A stretch of 51,244 nucleotides of DNA, taken from [Streptosporangium] indianense (GTDB taxonomy: Bacteria > Actinomycetota > Actinomycetes > Streptomycetales > Streptomycetaceae). Positions 17,614 to 25,602 of this stretch are shown piece after piece. The position numbers and the translations under genes were made by a program. Where the stretch lies: positions 1 to 51,244 of the forward strand of contig NZ_JAKEIO010000047.1 in assembly GCF_021474405.1 (NCBI RefSeq). Direction: 5' to 3'. Every line of letters starts with the position of its first letter. The stretch's first letter is position 1. The notes below the pieces were generated by a model. That model had not been told where the DNA came from. It ran no database searches and saw nothing but the letters and a program-made list of their open reading frames with translations.

Positions 17614-18184
17614 TCACATCTCGAAGACGATGCGTGCCTTGATCCGGCCGGTCAGGACGTCGGCGATGGACTCGTCGACGCTCGCCGGGGGCCGGGTCTC
17701 ATGGATGACCTCGGTGCGTCCGGCGGCATGCAGCCGGAAGACCTCGCCCAGGTCCTGGCGGGTGCCCGCGATGGAGCCGATGACGGAGGTGCCGTTCAGG
17801 ACGGTGTCGAAGATCGAGGATCTTCCCGGCGTACCCGCCGTCCACGCTGTAGCCGGTGTTCCCCTGCTGCTCGCACAGCGTCTCCGTACCGGACAGGCAG
17901 TGCTCGCGGCGCCCGCACGCCCAGCCCGGCCAGGGCACCGCCACGCGCTGCCCGACCGCCGGACGGGTCACGCCGTCGCCGAGCGCTTCGACGATGCCGA
18001 CGCCCTCGTGGCCGGGGACGAACGGCGGGGTCGGCTTGACGGGCCAGTCACCGTGCGCGGCGTGGATGTCGGTGTGGCACAGCCCGGACGCCTCGAGCCG
18101 GATGCGGACCTGGCCGGGCCCCGGTTCCGGGCGTTCCTCGATCACCAGCGGCTCGCCGAAGGACCGGACGACTGCTGCCTTCAT
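17614..18184 (-). pseudogene. zinc-dependent alcohol dehydrogenase with large internal deletion
   Basis: From ATG 18184 the frame reads MKAAVVRSFGEPLVIEERP, then the zinc-site segment SGLCHTDIHAAHGDWP, GHEGVGIVEALGDGV and the structural-zinc cysteines up to GYSVDGGYAGKI at about 17825. It then jumps directly to the C-terminal FDTVLNGTSVIGSIAGTRQD and ends ...IVFEM at 17614. The whole NAD-binding Rossmann domain (~150 residues, ~450 bp) is missing and the junction is out of frame. The enzyme is therefore dead. The deletion leaves ppdK closer to the upstream promoter with its DevR-like boxes. Confidence 0.88.
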
Positions 18185-18275
18185 GGGCCTCTCCTCGGAC
18201 TCCGTCAGCGTGGTGTGGTTCAAAGAATCGACCGCTGCCCGGCGCCACGGCAGGTGCTGGACGTCCTCGTGAGGG

Positions 18276-18290
18276 GGACCGGTCGGCCCT
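18276..18290. promoter_or_regulatory. putative DevR/OsdR box upstream of the adh-ppdK unit
   Basis: GGACCGGTCGGCCCT, 99 bp upstream of the decayed adh start. The core GACCGGTC is itself symmetric. No clear partner 21-23 bp away, so it is weaker than the paired sites. Confidence 0.4.
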
Positions 18291-18435
18291 GAACCGTGCG
18301 CGCCACCGGACCCCCGGCCCGGCGGAACTCGCTCCGAGGGACGAGCCACGACGTGTGCCGGCAGGACGTGTGGTGGCAGCATGACGCCAGAGGGCGACCG
18401 CGCCCGCGTGCGGATCCGGCCCGCCGGATGACGCA

Positions 18436-18482
18436 GGGACCACCGGGCCGGTAGGGCCGACCGGCCCTGGCCCTTCGGCCCG
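18436..18482. promoter_or_regulatory. cluster of putative DevR/OsdR boxes upstream of devR
   Basis: GGGACCACCGGGCCG (18436-18450), GGGCCGACCGGCCCT (18454-18468) and TGGCCCTTCGGCCCG (18468-18482), 97-129 bp before the devR start. The 18-mer GTAGGGCCGACCGGCCCT (18451-18468) recurs exactly at 31179-31196. It may autoregulate devR, or act on the divergent adh-ppdK unit. Confidence 0.55.
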
Positions 18483-18571
18483 GGATCACGCAAGATCTGC
18501 GGTAGACATGGACCGGGCGCACTCACGGGCGAAGCCCGGTGCGGATTCAGACGCAGAACGAGGAGTATCCG

Positions 18572-19264
18572 ATGGCGGACGGCGAGCAGCCCGGCCCCGG
18601 CAACCCGATCCGGGTCTTCCTGCTGGACGACCACGAGGTGGTTCGGCGCGGGGTGCACGACCTGCTGGACGACGAGCCGGACATCACCGTGGTCGGCGAG
18701 GCCGCCAATGCCGAGCAGGCCCTGACCCGCGTGCCCGCCCTGCGCCCCCAGGTAGCGGTGCTCGACGTGCGCCTGCCCGACGGCGACGGGGTGACCGTGT
18801 GCCGGGAGCTGCGCTCACGCATGCCGGAGCTGGCCTGCCTGATGCTGACGTCCTTCGACGACGAGGAGGCCCTGCTGGACTCGATCATGGCCGGTGCCTC
18901 CGGGTACGTGCTGAAGCAGATCCAGGGCTCCGACCTGGTGTCGGCCGTGCGCACGGTGGCCGCCGGCCAGTCCCTGCTCGACCCCAGCGCCACCGCCAAA
19001 CTGATGGCCAGGCTGCGTCAGGGCCAGGAGCCCGAGCCCGAGCCCGACGCCCTGCCGGGCCTGACCGACCGGGAGCGGGAGATCCTGGCCCTGATCGGCG
19101 AGGGCCTCACCAACCGGCAGATCGGCCAGCGGCTCTACCTCGCCGAGAAGACGGTGAAGAACCACATCTCCCGGCTGCTGGCCAAGCTCGGTGTGGAGCG
19201 GCGCGTCCAGGCCGCCGTCATCGCGACCCAAGCCCAGGACCGGCTGAAGCAAGAAGGCCACTGA
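18572..19264 (+). CDS. devR: DevR/OsdR-type response regulator (NarL/FixJ family)
   Basis: A 230-aa regulator. The receiver domain has the acidic pair in RVFLLDDHEVVRRGV, phospho-acceptor Asp65 in VAVLDVRLPDGDG, Thr in MLTSFDDEE and the conserved Lys in GYVLKQI. The C-terminal LuxR-type HTH starts GLTDREREILALIGEGLTNR and ends VKNHISRLLAKLGVERR. It is close to mycobacterial DevR in these regions. Start ATG 18572 follows AGGAG. Its kinase is probably the DevS-type protein at 33326-35065; unusually the two genes are about 14 kb apart. It is the best candidate to bind the repeated 15-bp palindromes of this island. Confidence 0.88.
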   Translation: MADGEQPGPGNPIRVFLLDDHEVVRRGVHDLLDDEPDITVVGEAANAEQALTRVPALRPQVAVLDVRLPDGDGVTVCRELRSRMPELACLMLTSFDDEEALLDSIMAGASGYVLKQIQGSDLVSAVRTVAAGQSLLDPSATAKLMARLRQGQEPEPEPDALPGLTDREREILALIGEGLTNRQIGQRLYLAEKTVKNHISRLLAKLGVERRVQAAVIATQAQDRLKQEGH

Positions 19265-19286
19265 CACCGATGCGGGGTCCGCCGCG

Positions 19287-19323
19287 GGGCCGAACGTCCC
19301 GCGGCTCGCCCCCGTACGGCCCA
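19287..19323. promoter_or_regulatory. paired putative DevR/OsdR boxes upstream of gap
   Basis: GGGCCGAACGTCCCG (19287-19301) and a right-half site CGTACGGCCCA within 19309-19323, centres 22 bp apart, 101 and 79 bp before the gap start. The second copy lacks a good left half. Confidence 0.5.
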
Positions 19324-19394
19324 TGCCCGATCGCATCCCCGGCCGACAGGCTGGCAGCGCAGACAGACGCATACGGATCGGGAGGATGTCGGAC

Positions 19395-20432
19395 ATGGGC
19401 GTGCGCGTGGGCATCAACGGCTTCGGCCGTATCGGACGCAACTATCTGCGCTGCGCACTGCAGCGCGCGGAGACCGACGCCGGCACGGCCGCAGAGGTGG
19501 TGGCGGTCAACGACCTCACCTCACCGGCCACCCTGGCCCACCTGCTGGCGTACGACTCGACGTACGGCCGCCTCGGCCGCCCCGTCGAGCACGACGACAC
19601 CTCGATCACCGTCGGCGGGCACCGGATCGCCGTGACCGCCGAGCGCGACCCGGCCGCCCTCGACTGGGCCGGACTGGGCGTGGACGTGGTCATCGAGTCC
19701 ACCGGCCGCTTCCGCACCCGCGAGCAGGCCGGGCTGCACCTGAAGGGCGGCGCCCGCAAGGTACTGCTGTCGGTGCCGGGAAAGGGCGTCGACGCCACCG
19801 TCGTCATGGGCGTCAACGAGGACAGCTACGACCCGGAGCGGGATCACGTCGTCTCCAACGCCTCGTGCACCACCAACTGCGTGGCGCCCATGGTGAAGGT
19901 GCTCGACGACCGCTTCGGCCTCGTCAAGGGCCTGATGACCACCATCCACGGCTACACCAACGACCAGGTCGTCCTCGACGGCCCGCACAAGGACCTGCGC
20001 CGCGGCCGCAGCGCCGCCGTCAACATCATCCCCACCAGCACGGGTGCCGCCCGCGCCGTCGGCCTGGTCCTGCCGGAGCTGGCGGGCACCCTGGACGGCG
20101 TCGCCGTACGCGTCCCCGTCGAGGACGGATCGCTGACCGATCTGAGCGTCATCCTCGACCGGCCGGTGACCGCCGACGAAGTCAACGCCGCGTTCCGGGA
20201 GGCCGCCGACGGGCCGCTGAAGGGTGTCCTGCGTGTGTCCGACGCCCCGATCGTCTCCCGTGACGTCGTCGGCGACGCCGCCTCCTGCGTCCTGGACGCC
20301 CCTCTGACCCAGGCGCACGGCGACCTGGTGAAGGTGTTCGGCTGGTACGACAACGAGTGGGGCTACACCAACCGGCTCCTCGACCTCACGGAGTACGTGG
20401 CCGTTACGCTGCCCGCGAGCCCCTCGCGGTAG
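19395..20432 (+). CDS. gap: glyceraldehyde-3-phosphate dehydrogenase (type I)
   Basis: A 345-aa glycolytic enzyme with the NAD-binding VGINGFGRIGRN start, catalytic SNASCTTNCVAPM, the HGYTNDQVVLDGPHKDLRRG loop and the C-terminal GWYDNEWGYTNRL. I prefer ATG 19395 because GGAGG at 19381 is 9 nt upstream; it directly abuts the alternative ATG at 19386. The surroundings suggest a hypoxia-specific isozyme: it follows devR and has DevR-like boxes 80-100 bp upstream. It would feed 1,3-bisphosphoglycerate and NADH to the PFL/AdhE branch. Confidence 0.93.
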   Translation: MGVRVGINGFGRIGRNYLRCALQRAETDAGTAAEVVAVNDLTSPATLAHLLAYDSTYGRLGRPVEHDDTSITVGGHRIAVTAERDPAALDWAGLGVDVVIESTGRFRTREQAGLHLKGGARKVLLSVPGKGVDATVVMGVNEDSYDPERDHVVSNASCTTNCVAPMVKVLDDRFGLVKGLMTTIHGYTNDQVVLDGPHKDLRRGRSAAVNIIPTSTGAARAVGLVLPELAGTLDGVAVRVPVEDGSLTDLSVILDRPVTADEVNAAFREAADGPLKGVLRVSDAPIVSRDVVGDAASCVLDAPLTQAHGDLVKVFGWYDNEWGYTNRLLDLTEYVAVTLPASPSR

Positions 20433-20723
20433 CCGATCCCGGCACCCGCGCCGCTACGGCGATCCCTGCCTGACCCCTGCCGGACCATGGGCGCGAGAGC
20501 GACGGGCGCCCGCGGGGAAGGGGGCCAGTGAGGGCCCTGCGGGGCGGGGCCGTGGTCTGTCGTGCCGCAGGGTGTGTCGTTGGCCCGAACACGCGCGGTG
20601 CGGCCACGCTTCGCTGAGACGCCCGCTGCCCCTCGGGCGGACACGGGATCTGGTTCGTCGGGCGCGGACCGATCACGGTCGCGGCCGAGACATGTGCCGA
20701 CCCGTCCGGCATATGGCTCATCG

Positions 20724-20738
20724 GGGGTACACGGCCGA
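20724..20738. promoter_or_regulatory. weak putative DevR/OsdR box before the first Acg-type gene
   Basis: GGGGTACACGGCCGA, 50 bp upstream of the nitroreductase start; left GGGG and right GGCC match but symmetry is poor. The remaining 348-bp gap 20433-20780 holds only GC-rich sequence with no clear element. Confidence 0.25.
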
Positions 20739-20780
20739 GGCGGACCCGCAAGGGGGCCCGCGAAGGGTGAGGAGGACGCC

Positions 20781-21773
20781 ATGGCTGCGCGGCAGCTCGA
20801 CGAGAAGACCATGACGGGGCTGGTGGCCGAGGCCGCTGCGGCGCCCTCCATGCACAATGCGCAGCCATGGCGCTTCCGCTACCTGACCGCGGAGCGTGTC
20901 TTGCTGCTGCGCGCCGATCCCGAGCGCGCCATGCCCCGGTCCGATCCCGACGACCGCGCCCTGCACATCGGCTGCGGTGCCGCCCTGTTCAACCTGCGTG
21001 TCGCCGCCGCGCACGCGCACCTCTGCCCCGAGGTCCGGCTGCTGCCCGAGCCTCAGGACCCACTGCTGCTCGCTGCCGTCGAGCTGGCCGACGAGGCCGG
21101 GCGCCCGCGGGACGATGACCTCGCGCGGCTGCACCCGGCGATCCGCGAGCGGCGCACCAGCCGCCACCCCTTCGCCGAGAAGGACCTCCCCGAGAACGTG
21201 CGGGCCACCCTGCAGGGTGCCGCCGAGCGGGAGGGGGCCGTGCTGTTCTTCCCCGGACCGTGGCACGCCGAGACCGTTCTCGACCTGATCCGCGACGCCG
21301 AGAGCCGGGACGCCCTGGACCCGGAGACGAGCGAGGACCTGGTCCGCTGGACCCGGCTCGGGCCGGAGGCGGACACGGCGGTCGACGGCGTCCCCGAGTA
21401 CGCGTTCGGTCCGGGTAAACGCGAGGGCAAGGCTCCCGTGCGCGACTTCGCCGGACGCCGGCGTGTGGCGGACCGCGGGACCACCACGTTCGAGCACAGC
21501 CCGCACCTGGCCCTGCTGAGCACTGCCGGGGACGGACCGGCCGAGTGGCTGCGCGCAGGACAGGCGTTGGAGCGGGTCCTGCTGGAAGCGACCCTGGCCG
21601 ACCTGGCCACGTCTCTGACGTCGCACGCCTTGGAGGACCGCGCGCTGCGGTTGCTGACCCGCGACCCCGCGTCGGGGACGGGCCAGGTGCACATGGTGTT
21701 GCGCCTGGGATACGGCCCGAGGGGTCCGGCCACGCCCCGCCGCCCGGTACGGGACGTGCTGGAGATCGTGTGA
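20781..21773 (+). CDS. Acg-family FMN nitroreductase-like protein
   Basis: A 330-aa protein of the Acg (Rv2032) family. The hallmark AAAAPSMHNAQPWRFRY starts at about residue 17, followed by GCGAALFNLRVAA, RRTSRHPFAEKDLP, and LRAGQALERVLLEATLADLA. It consists of two nitroreductase-like halves of which one keeps flavin-binding features. In mycobacteria Acg is thought to sequester FMN and is DosR-induced; enzymatic activity is not established. GAGGAGG precedes ATG 20781. A second, diverged member lies at 29609-30577. It is convergent with the Rv1733c-like gene (31-bp gap). Confidence 0.85.
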   Translation: MAARQLDEKTMTGLVAEAAAAPSMHNAQPWRFRYLTAERVLLLRADPERAMPRSDPDDRALHIGCGAALFNLRVAAAHAHLCPEVRLLPEPQDPLLLAAVELADEAGRPRDDDLARLHPAIRERRTSRHPFAEKDLPENVRATLQGAAEREGAVLFFPGPWHAETVLDLIRDAESRDALDPETSEDLVRWTRLGPEADTAVDGVPEYAFGPGKREGKAPVRDFAGRRRVADRGTTTFEHSPHLALLSTAGDGPAEWLRAGQALERVLLEATLADLATSLTSHALEDRALRLLTRDPASGTGQVHMVLRLGYGPRGPATPRRPVRDVLEIV

Positions 21774-21804
21774 GCACACGTCCCCGAGCCGCCCAGCGGC
21801 GTTC

Positions 21805-22386
21805 TCAGGCGTGCCGGTGACCTCGGCCGGAGTCGAACTCTTCCCAGGCCAGGTCCCACTGAGCCCGGTGACGCACGGCCAGGCGTACGCGGACGGCCCA
21901 CCACATTCCTGCCACCAGGACACACACGCCTGCCCCGGTGGCCGCGCCGAGGGCGGCTCCCTGGGAGCGGGCCTGGGCGGGGGTGGGCGGGGCAGCACGG
22001 AGGCGGCCGGCACCATCGAGCCACACCGCGGTGGACGAGCCCGCCTCGCCGCCCGCCGGCACCGACGTCACACCGGTCCGGGAAGAGCCGTCGGGCATCC
22101 TCCACCGCACGGCCGCCGGGAGCTGGTCGTCGGCCAGTCCGGAGAATCGTGTCGGCGTAGCGGGCGCATCCTCGACGAGGCGAGCAGCCGTGCGGTGCAG
22201 GCCCTGCGCCCGGTCGAGAGCGGAGCGCTCGCCGGCGCCGGCCGTCACCACGCCCACCACGGGCACCACAAGCAGCAGCACCGCCGCCGCGGCCACTGCG
22301 ATCCAGGCTTCGGCGATGTCGGAGCTCCGCCTGAGCGGGTTGCGCCGCCAGCGCCAGAACACCACCCTGCCATCTCGCTTCAGCAT
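21805..22386 (-). CDS. Rv1733c-like two-helix membrane protein
   Basis: A 193-aa protein. The N-terminal basic segment KRDGRVVFWRWRRNPLRRSS and DIAEAWIA are the family signature. It is followed by membrane helix 1 (about residues 27-46, VAAAAVLLLVVPVVGVVTAG), an extracytoplasmic ~80-residue region, and helix 2 (GAALGAATGAGVCVLVAGMW). The family includes Rv1733c, a DosR-regulon membrane protein of unknown function. Start ATG 22386 follows GGAGG by 9 nt. An in-frame extension reaching into narI is probably not used. It lies 106 bp downstream of narI and is likely co-transcribed with narGHJI. Confidence 0.78.
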   Translation of the reverse strand: MLKRDGRVVFWRWRRNPLRRSSDIAEAWIAVAAAAVLLLVVPVVGVVTAGAGERSALDRAQGLHRTAARLVEDAPATPTRFSGLADDQLPAAVRWRMPDGSSRTGVTSVPAGGEAGSSTAVWLDGAGRLRAAPPTPAQARSQGAALGAATGAGVCVLVAGMWWAVRVRLAVRHRAQWDLAWEEFDSGRGHRHA

Positions 22387-22471
22387 GCGTGCACACCTCC
22401 GGGCACGACGAACCTGAACATCACGTCGTCGGTGCCGGACGGTCGTCGCGTCCGGCTCCGGCACGGTCCCT

Positions 22472-22498
22472 GGCTCATGCGGCTCATGCGGCTCATCG
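22472..22498. repeat. tandem 9-bp repeat (x3) over the narI stop codon
   Basis: GGCTCATGC, GGCTCATGC, GGCTCATCG. Read on the minus strand it gives in-frame TGA codons every 9 nt, so narI ends in three successive in-frame stops. Confidence 0.7.
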
Positions 22499-23266
22499 TG
22501 AACCGGAGGCGGACCGGGGCCGGCTCGCACTCACCGGGGCCCCGGCCGGTGCGGGCCGCCTCCGGTACACCACGTACGGGCGGACGAGGTAGCCGACGGG
22601 GGCGCTCCACACATGCACGAGCCGGGTGAACGGCCAGGCGGCGAAGAGCAGGAAGGCGGTCAGGGCGTGCAGTTGGAACAGAAGCGGCGCCCCGGCGATG
22701 GCCTCGGGCTCCGGCTGGAGGACGAACAGGCCGCGGAACCAGACGGAGACGGTGGAGCGGTAGTCGTAGCCGGCGCCGAAGACGTTGTGGGCGAACGTGG
22801 CGGTGATGCCGAGCAGTACGGTGGCGGAGAGCAGCGGGAAGAGGAACTTGTCGCTGCGGTCGGTGCCGAGGCGGATCCGGCGGGTCACCAGGCGGCGGGC
22901 GCACAGCATGGCGAGGCCCGTGACCATGGCGACGCCCGCCACCGAACCCGCCCAGACGGCCGTGGTGTGGTAGGCGTGCTCACTGATACCGACGGCCTCG
23001 GTCCACGCGTCGGGAACGGCGAGCCCCACGACATGCCCGGCGATCACCATGAAGGCGCCCAGGTGGAACAGCGGGCTGCCCCAGCGCAGCCACCGGTGTT
23101 CGAGGAGCTGGGTGGTGCGGGAAGTCCAGCCGAACTGGTCCTGCCGATAGCGCCACACATGCCCGACCACGAACACGGCGAGGCAGATGTACGGGACGGC
23201 GACCCACAGCAGCAGATCGACACGGCTTGCCGAGGCGGCGGCCGGTGGGGAGAGCGCGGCGTTCAT
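22493..23266 (-). CDS. narI: respiratory nitrate reductase gamma subunit (cytochrome b)
   Basis: A 257-aa membrane subunit carrying two b hemes that oxidises quinol and passes electrons to NarH. Five helices are visible, starting with VDLLLWVAVPYICLAVFVVG. Heme-ligand candidates include the His in SPLFHLGAF and GHVVGL, and the His in LLFQLHALTA and TRLVHVWS. The ATG at 23266 overlaps the narJ stop by 4 bp. The C-terminal tail is Arg/Ser/Pro-rich and ends in a 9-bp tandem repeat carrying successive stops. Confidence 0.93.
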   Translation of the reverse strand: MNAALSPPAAASASRVDLLLWVAVPYICLAVFVVGHVWRYRQDQFGWTSRTTQLLEHRWLRWGSPLFHLGAFMVIAGHVVGLAVPDAWTEAVGISEHAYHTTAVWAGSVAGVAMVTGLAMLCARRLVTRRIRLGTDRSDKFLFPLLSATVLLGITATFAHNVFGAGYDYRSTVSVWFRGLFVLQPEPEAIAGAPLLFQLHALTAFLLFAAWPFTRLVHVWSAPVGYLVRPYVVYRRRPAPAGAPVSASRPRSASGSR

Positions 23267-24054
23267 CGGGAGCCTTCCGGACGGCTGGTCGGAGTGAGCG
23301 GCACACGGGTCGGCGGGGCGGGCATGGGCGGCACGAAGGTGGCTGGAGGTGCGAACTCGCCTTCCCCGTAGGTCCCGTAGGGGTCGAGGCCGACCTCCTC
23401 GTTCGGTGGGCCTTCGGCGACCAGTCGGGCCACCGCGGCGCGGTCGGCCTCGGTGGGCGGGGGCAGCAGGCTGAGCAGCGCGGCCAGGACGTGCCGGTAG
23501 GGGGAGCCGGAGCCGGTCAGGGCGTGGTGGATCAGTTCCAGCCCGCGCCGGTGCCGGCGCAGGGGCGCCTCGCCGCCACCCGGGCCTACCAGAGCGGCGA
23601 ACTCCAGCACGACCGGGAGGTGGTCGGGCAGCTCGCCCCCGTCGGTACTCCAGCCGGCAGCCCGGTACTGCTGGTTCAAGGTGAGCAGGGCCAAGCCGCG
23701 GCGGCGGGTGTCGCCGTGCAGGTAGTAGGTGAGGTAGAGACTGCTCTTGCGGCGCAGGTCGAACATCTCGACGTAGTGCCGCTCCAGCGCCTCGGGCTCC
23801 TGTGCGGCGAACCAGCCGGTGAACCGGGCCAGGTGTTCCGCCCCGGGCGTGGCCGGCAGGGCCTCCACCACGGCTGTCAACTCCGGCCGTGCTGAGGTCA
23901 GTTCAGAGTCGGGATACTGCAGGAGCAGTGACACGAGCCGCAGCGTCAGCGCCCGGCCCGCCGTCTCCTCGGGTGTGAGCCGGGCGGGGCGGCGAACGGC
24001 TGCCCGGACGCGGGTGCGGACGAGGGCGGGAATGGTTGCGGGCAGCGGGCTCAC
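23263..24054 (-). CDS. narJ: nitrate reductase assembly chaperone NarJ (delta)
   Basis: A 263-aa chaperone (TorD/NarJ family) that inserts the molybdenum cofactor into NarG and holds NarGH before membrane attachment. Family blocks: RLVSLLLQYPDSEL, LERHYVEMFDLRRKSSLYLT, YYLHGDTRRRGLALL and PDHLPVVLEFAAL. The extended Pro-rich C-terminus (about residues 215-263) is common in actinomycetes. It overlaps narH and narI by 4 bp each, so translation is coupled. Confidence 0.92.
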   Translation of the reverse strand: MSPLPATIPALVRTRVRAAVRRPARLTPEETAGRALTLRLVSLLLQYPDSELTSARPELTAVVEALPATPGAEHLARFTGWFAAQEPEALERHYVEMFDLRRKSSLYLTYYLHGDTRRRGLALLTLNQQYRAAGWSTDGGELPDHLPVVLEFAALVGPGGGEAPLRRHRRGLELIHHALTGSGSPYRHVLAALLSLLPPPTEADRAAVARLVAEGPPNEEVGLDPYGTYGEGEFAPPATFVPPMPAPPTRVPLTPTSRPEGSR

Positions 24055-25601
24055 GGTCGGCCTCCGGCAGTGGTGTTGCGGCGCAGGGCCGGGATGCCGA
24101 GCATGATCTTCCGGGGCGCGGGATCGCCGGACGTCTCGACCGGGCAGCGGTTCTCCATCGCGGTCAGCGCGGCGGCGTCCTCCTTGTGCGCGGCGGGGAC
24201 GACATACCGGTCGGTGTACTTGGCGACGGCGATGAGCCGGTGCAGGTCCTCCGCCTCGCGTGTGGTGAGGCCCACGGCCGTCAGCACCGCTTCGTCACCC
24301 CTCTCGCCGAGGGTGCGTTCGCGCATGTACGAGCGGAGTGCGGTGAGTTTCATCAGCACCCCGGCGACGACATCGGTGTCCCCGGCGGTGAACAGTTCGG
24401 CCAGGTATTCCAGGGGGATGCGCAGCCGGGTCACGGCGGCGAACACATGGTCGGGGTCGTCCTGGTTGCCGCCCGCGGCGTCGACGGCGTCGAGGACGGG
24501 GGAGAGCGGCGGGACGTACCAGACCATCGGCACGGTCCGGTACTCCGGGTGCAGCGGCAATGCCACCTTGTAGCGCGTGACCAGGTCGTAGACGGGGGAG
24601 CGGCGGGCCGCGTCCAGCCAGTCCTCGGGGACACCCGATTCCCGTGCGGCCGCGATCACTTCGGGGTCGTGCGGGTCCAGGAAGACGCCACGCTGGGCGT
24701 CGAGGAGGTCCTTCTCCTCGGGGGTGGCGGCGGCCTCACCGACCTTGTCGGCGTCGTACAGCAGCAGCCCCAGGTAGCGCAGGCGTCCCACGCAGGTCTC
24801 GGAGCAGACGGTGGGCTGTCCGGCCTCGATACGGGGGAAGCAGAAGGTGCACTTCTCGGCCTTGCCGGTGGCGTGGTTGACGTAGACCTTCTTGTACGGG
24901 CATGCCGTCACGCACATCCGCCAGCCGCGGCAGCGGTCCTGGTCGACGAGAACGATGCCGTCCTCGACCCGCTTGTACATCGCCCCGGACGGACATGCGG
25001 AGACGCAGGCCGGATTGAGGCAGTGCTCGCACAGCCGGGGCAGGTGGAAGAGGAAGGTCTGCTCGAACTCGAACTTCACCTTCTCCGCCCAGGCGCCGGA
25101 CAGATTCGGGTCGCCGCCGGCGTGCTCGGGCGCGCCGCCCAGGCCGTCCTCCCAGTTCGCGCCCCAGGTGATCGCGGTGGGCTTGCCGGTGAGGACCGAG
25201 CGCGGGCGGGCGACCGGGACGTCCTTCTGCGCGGGGGCACTGACCAGGTTGTCGTAGTCGTAGGTGACCGGCTCGTAGTAGTCCTCGATCGACGGCAGGT
25301 CGGGGTTGGAGAACAGCGACAGCAGTCGCTTGATCCGGCCGCCCGAGCGCAGGACGAGGCGTCCGCGCTTGTCGAGCATCCAGCCGCCCTTCCACTGTTG
25401 CTGGTCCTCGTAGCGGCGGGGGTAGCCCACGCCGGGCTTGGTCTCGACGTTGTTGAACCAGGCGTACTCGACGCCGGTGCGGTTGGTCCACGTCTGCTTG
25501 CAGGTGACCGAGCAGGTGTGGCAGCCGATGCACTTGTCGAGGTTCATCACCATCGCCACTTGGGCCATGACCCGTCCGACAGTGGTTTCGCCACGGGGCA
25601 T
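24051..25601 (-). CDS. narH: respiratory nitrate reductase beta subunit (iron-sulfur)
   Basis: A 516-aa subunit with four clusters. Motifs are CIGCHTCSVTCKQTW, CEHCLNPACVSACPSG, CRGWRMCVTACPYKK (Trp in place of one Cys, giving the [3Fe-4S] site) and CTFCFPRIEAGQPTVCSETC. It conducts electrons from NarI to NarG. The ATG at 25601 begins one base after the narG stop, and the 3' end overlaps narJ by 4 bp. Confidence 0.96.
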   Translation of the reverse strand: MPRGETTVGRVMAQVAMVMNLDKCIGCHTCSVTCKQTWTNRTGVEYAWFNNVETKPGVGYPRRYEDQQQWKGGWMLDKRGRLVLRSGGRIKRLLSLFSNPDLPSIEDYYEPVTYDYDNLVSAPAQKDVPVARPRSVLTGKPTAITWGANWEDGLGGAPEHAGGDPNLSGAWAEKVKFEFEQTFLFHLPRLCEHCLNPACVSACPSGAMYKRVEDGIVLVDQDRCRGWRMCVTACPYKKVYVNHATGKAEKCTFCFPRIEAGQPTVCSETCVGRLRYLGLLLYDADKVGEAAATPEEKDLLDAQRGVFLDPHDPEVIAAARESGVPEDWLDAARRSPVYDLVTRYKVALPLHPEYRTVPMVWYVPPLSPVLDAVDAAGGNQDDPDHVFAAVTRLRIPLEYLAELFTAGDTDVVAGVLMKLTALRSYMRERTLGERGDEAVLTAVGLTTREAEDLHRLIAVAKYTDRYVVPAAHKEDAAALTAMENRCPVETSGDPAPRKIMLGIPALRRNTTAGGRP

Positions 25602-25602
25602 G

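Noticed and set aside
20660..20685. Symmetric GGACCGATCACGGTC upstream of the first Acg-type gene as a DevR box
   Set aside because: The half-sites are spaced differently from the 15-bp pattern, so I did not count it.
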